Position numbers and translations under genes: made by a program | Shown here: one piece after another, positions 14,272-15,400 of the stretch | Position numbering within the stretch: position 1 is the stretch's first letter | Layout of the letters: each line of letters opens with the position of its first letter | The notes under the pieces: model-generated | The model's database searches: none | What the model saw: the letters and a program-made list of their open reading frames with translations, nothing else | Told to the model about the DNA's origin: nothing | Origin: a bacterium | GTDB lineage: Bacteria > Bacillota_I > Bacilli_A > RF39 > UBA660 | Reading direction: 5' to 3' | Assembly (NCBI GenBank): GCA_014846175.1 | Contig: RKAV01000010.1 | Coordinates: 1 to 15,400 of the forward strand | DNA: 15,400 nucleotides

Positions 14272-15400
14272 CATCCTAATATAAACGGATCAGTAGAACT
14301 ACCTGTTCCAGAAGTTATCTTAATTGTGGATTTTAGATGTACGACTGGCCGAGCCGCGCGATTACGATTAGCATCATCGTCGTAGACATAGCCAGCAATA
14401 ATAACACTGAAAACACGATAAGCATTATCGGCACGCGGGCTCATTGTCCATTGTGTAGTGGATGAATTATAAAGCCAGTCATTGTTTTTACAATCACTAT
14501 AGCTACTATCGTCCCAATTGTATAATTCTTTTCCCATACAACTTGCTCTATTTTTACTACTTCCTCCACTTGTCGCATATCCATAGTCACTTGGGTACAT
14601 TAATCCTACTTTTCCTGTCCAATTCGTGCTTCTTCCACTATATACTGTTGTACCTCTTTCATATTTATACCAGTGTGAAGACAAGCCGTTTGATGAACTA
14701 CCATAACTTGAAATCCCTCCTAAGTACCACTTTGCATCTCCTATCATCGATTTTGCTGCTTCTGTTAGACCTGTTGAAGCGAAATCACATGATGTTGTGC
14801 CATTATTTTGTCCAGAATAACAGGTTCCATTCTTTCTATTCCAGTATAAGCTTCCTCCGTAAGTTTCACTCTCATGTCCTGAGTTTAGTAAATAATTTAG
14901 TCTTGCCACACGCCAGTTATTTGTTCCATAAGATGATTCTGTTGTTGAATTATCCCATGAATAATTTCCTATTGATTCATTTCTGATAATTTTCATTCTT
15001 TTTTCTATTTTTCCTGTTCCATCGTCTACATCAAACACTCCAATAATTCTCCATAATTCATCATTGAATTTTACATAGTTATTGGGATTTGCTCCTATAT
15101 ATCTATAATCAGTAGTTGCTTTTAATTGTTCTGTTGCTTCATGTGTGAATGCCCACATTTGATTCTTTTGTTCATCCGTTGCAGTATTATAATCTAATGT
15201 TTCTGGATTTGCTTTCGCTATTAACACTTTTGTCGCTGGTGGTTCACTTAATAATGAAAATACTGTTGTTCCACTAGGTAGGGTTAAATTAGAATTATTT
15301 AATCCCATTGATGAACCTATTTTTATTTGTTTACCTTTAGCTTTATTTATCTTTATTTTATAAGTTAATGTGTTATTTTGAGCTACTGATACTCCTGCTA
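14271..15400 (-). CDS. Secreted/surface protein with a DUF6273-like C-terminal domain (5' end cut by the window edge)
   Basis: The frame is open to the right edge. Thirty in-frame codons precede the first visible ATG (15308), so that ATG is internal. The visible 376 residues begin AGVSVAQNNTLTYKIKIN and look extracytoplasmic: Ser/Asn/Thr/Gly/Tyr-rich with two spaced cysteine pairs. The element YVKFNDELWRIIGVF, then MKIIRNESIG, then QWTMSPR, and the terminal RPVVHLKSTIKITSG...DPFIL form the pattern of DUF6273-like and related C-type-lectin-fold proteins. These are common on the surface of low-GC gut Bacillota, sometimes on pilin-like stalks. Between QWTMSPR and RPVVHL lies a stretch of unusual composition, described separately. 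The signal or anchor would be encoded beyond the window. Family recall is moderately sure; function (adhesion or ligand binding) is inferred. Confidence 0.75.
   Translation of the reverse strand, partial: AGVSVAQNNTLTYKIKINKAKGKQIKIGSSMGLNNSNLTLPSGTTVFSLLSEPPATKVLIAKANPETLDYNTATDEQKNQMWAFTHEATEQLKATTDYRYIGANPNNYVKFNDELWRIIGVFDVDDGTGKIEKRMKIIRNESIGNYSWDNSTTESSYGTNNWRVARLNYLLNSGHESETYGGSLYWNRKNGTCYSGQNNGTTSCDFASTGLTEAAKSMIGDAKWYLGGISSYGSSSNGLSSHWYKYERGTTVYSGRSTNWTGKVGLMYPSDYGYATSGGSSKNRASCMGKELYNWDDSSYSDCKNNDWLYNSSTTQWTMSPRADNAYRVFSVIIAGYVYDDDANRNRAARPVVHLKSTIKITSGTGSSTDPFILG
14343..14450 (-). other. Candidate DGR-type variable region in the surface-protein gene
   Basis: Codons from 14435 down to 14358 (26 in a row, starting CGT GCC GAT AAT) all end in T or C and encode Arg, Ala, Asp, Asn, Tyr, Val and similar residues. 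They are followed by CGCGCGGCTCGGCCAGTC (14360-14343), very GC-rich for this genome. Codons then return to the local A-ending style (GTA CAT CTA AAA). Base content is 32 of 60 G+C at 14341-14400, against mostly A/T in the neighbouring genes. This fits AAY template codons mutated to NNY, with a GC-rich initiation-of-mutagenic-homing-like block at the 3' end. No reverse transcriptase or template repeat is in the window, so the assignment is a hypothesis. Confidence 0.5.

Noticed and set aside
14462..14986. Rightward 174-aa open frame opposite the surface-protein gene
   Set aside because: It is the antisense of a clearly coding frame, has no ribosome binding site, and encodes a His/Leu/Tyr/Phe-rich low-complexity product.
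1..15400. CRISPR array, tRNA or rRNA genes, insertion sequences, reverse transcriptase or template repeat for the candidate DGR
   Set aside because: I read both strands and saw no regularly spaced repeats, no RNA-gene signatures, no transposase or RT frames, and no second copy of the variable-region sequence within the window.

Overview
The window is AT-rich chromosomal DNA from a low-GC Bacillota (Firmicutes) lineage. Three observations support this: canonical AGGAGG-type ribosome binding sites, the spoIIGA-sigE pair that marks an endospore-forming ancestry, and a Bacilli/Clostridia-style rimP-nusA-ylxR-infB cluster. I cannot settle the class or order from the sequence. An uncultured gut Bacilli or Clostridia member fits the gene content. 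Nearly all genes are on the minus strand; only two small genes read rightward.

Layout, left to right. (1) 1-2532: a minus-strand operon of a 217-aa unknown gene, mtaB (tRNA methylthiotransferase) and recD2 (helicase, cut by the left edge). (2) 2550-4811: a two-gene type IV pilus/competence unit, comC/pilD-like prepilin peptidase and pilC/comGB-like platform protein, with its own strong promoter. (3) 4852-5106: a small rightward YqfQ-like gene, which shares a hairpin with the convergent minus operon at 5108-6110. That operon encodes a VUT/YhhQ-like queuosine-precursor transporter homologue and a small anchored two-cysteine protein. (4) 6164-7750: spoIIGA, sigE and a previously unlisted 35-codon ORF, ending in a terminator. 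(5) 7774-9559: rbfA and a long gene fusing a VanY-type D,D-carboxypeptidase domain to the pseudouridine synthase TruB. This unit is bounded by intrinsic terminators. (6) 9564-13492: a translation/transcription operon, rimP (short), nusA, ylxR and infB, from a well-formed promoter through a 5' leader hairpin to a terminator after infB. The ylxQ and ylxP genes usual in this cluster are absent. (7) 13541-14227: a rightward CPBP-family intramembrane protease. (8) 14271-15400: the 3' part of a minus-strand secreted or surface protein, cut by the right edge.

The most interesting signal is at the C-terminal end of the surface protein (about 14343-14450). Twenty-six consecutive codons end in a pyrimidine, GC content jumps to about half, and the run ends in a GC-rich block just before a conserved tail. 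This is what the variable region of a diversity-generating retroelement (DGR) target looks like, with AAY template codons randomised to NNY. No reverse transcriptase or template repeat lies in the window, so the DGR assignment remains a hypothesis. Second is the VanY-TruB fusion, which joins a cell-wall peptidase fold lacking any export signal to a tRNA-modifying enzyme.
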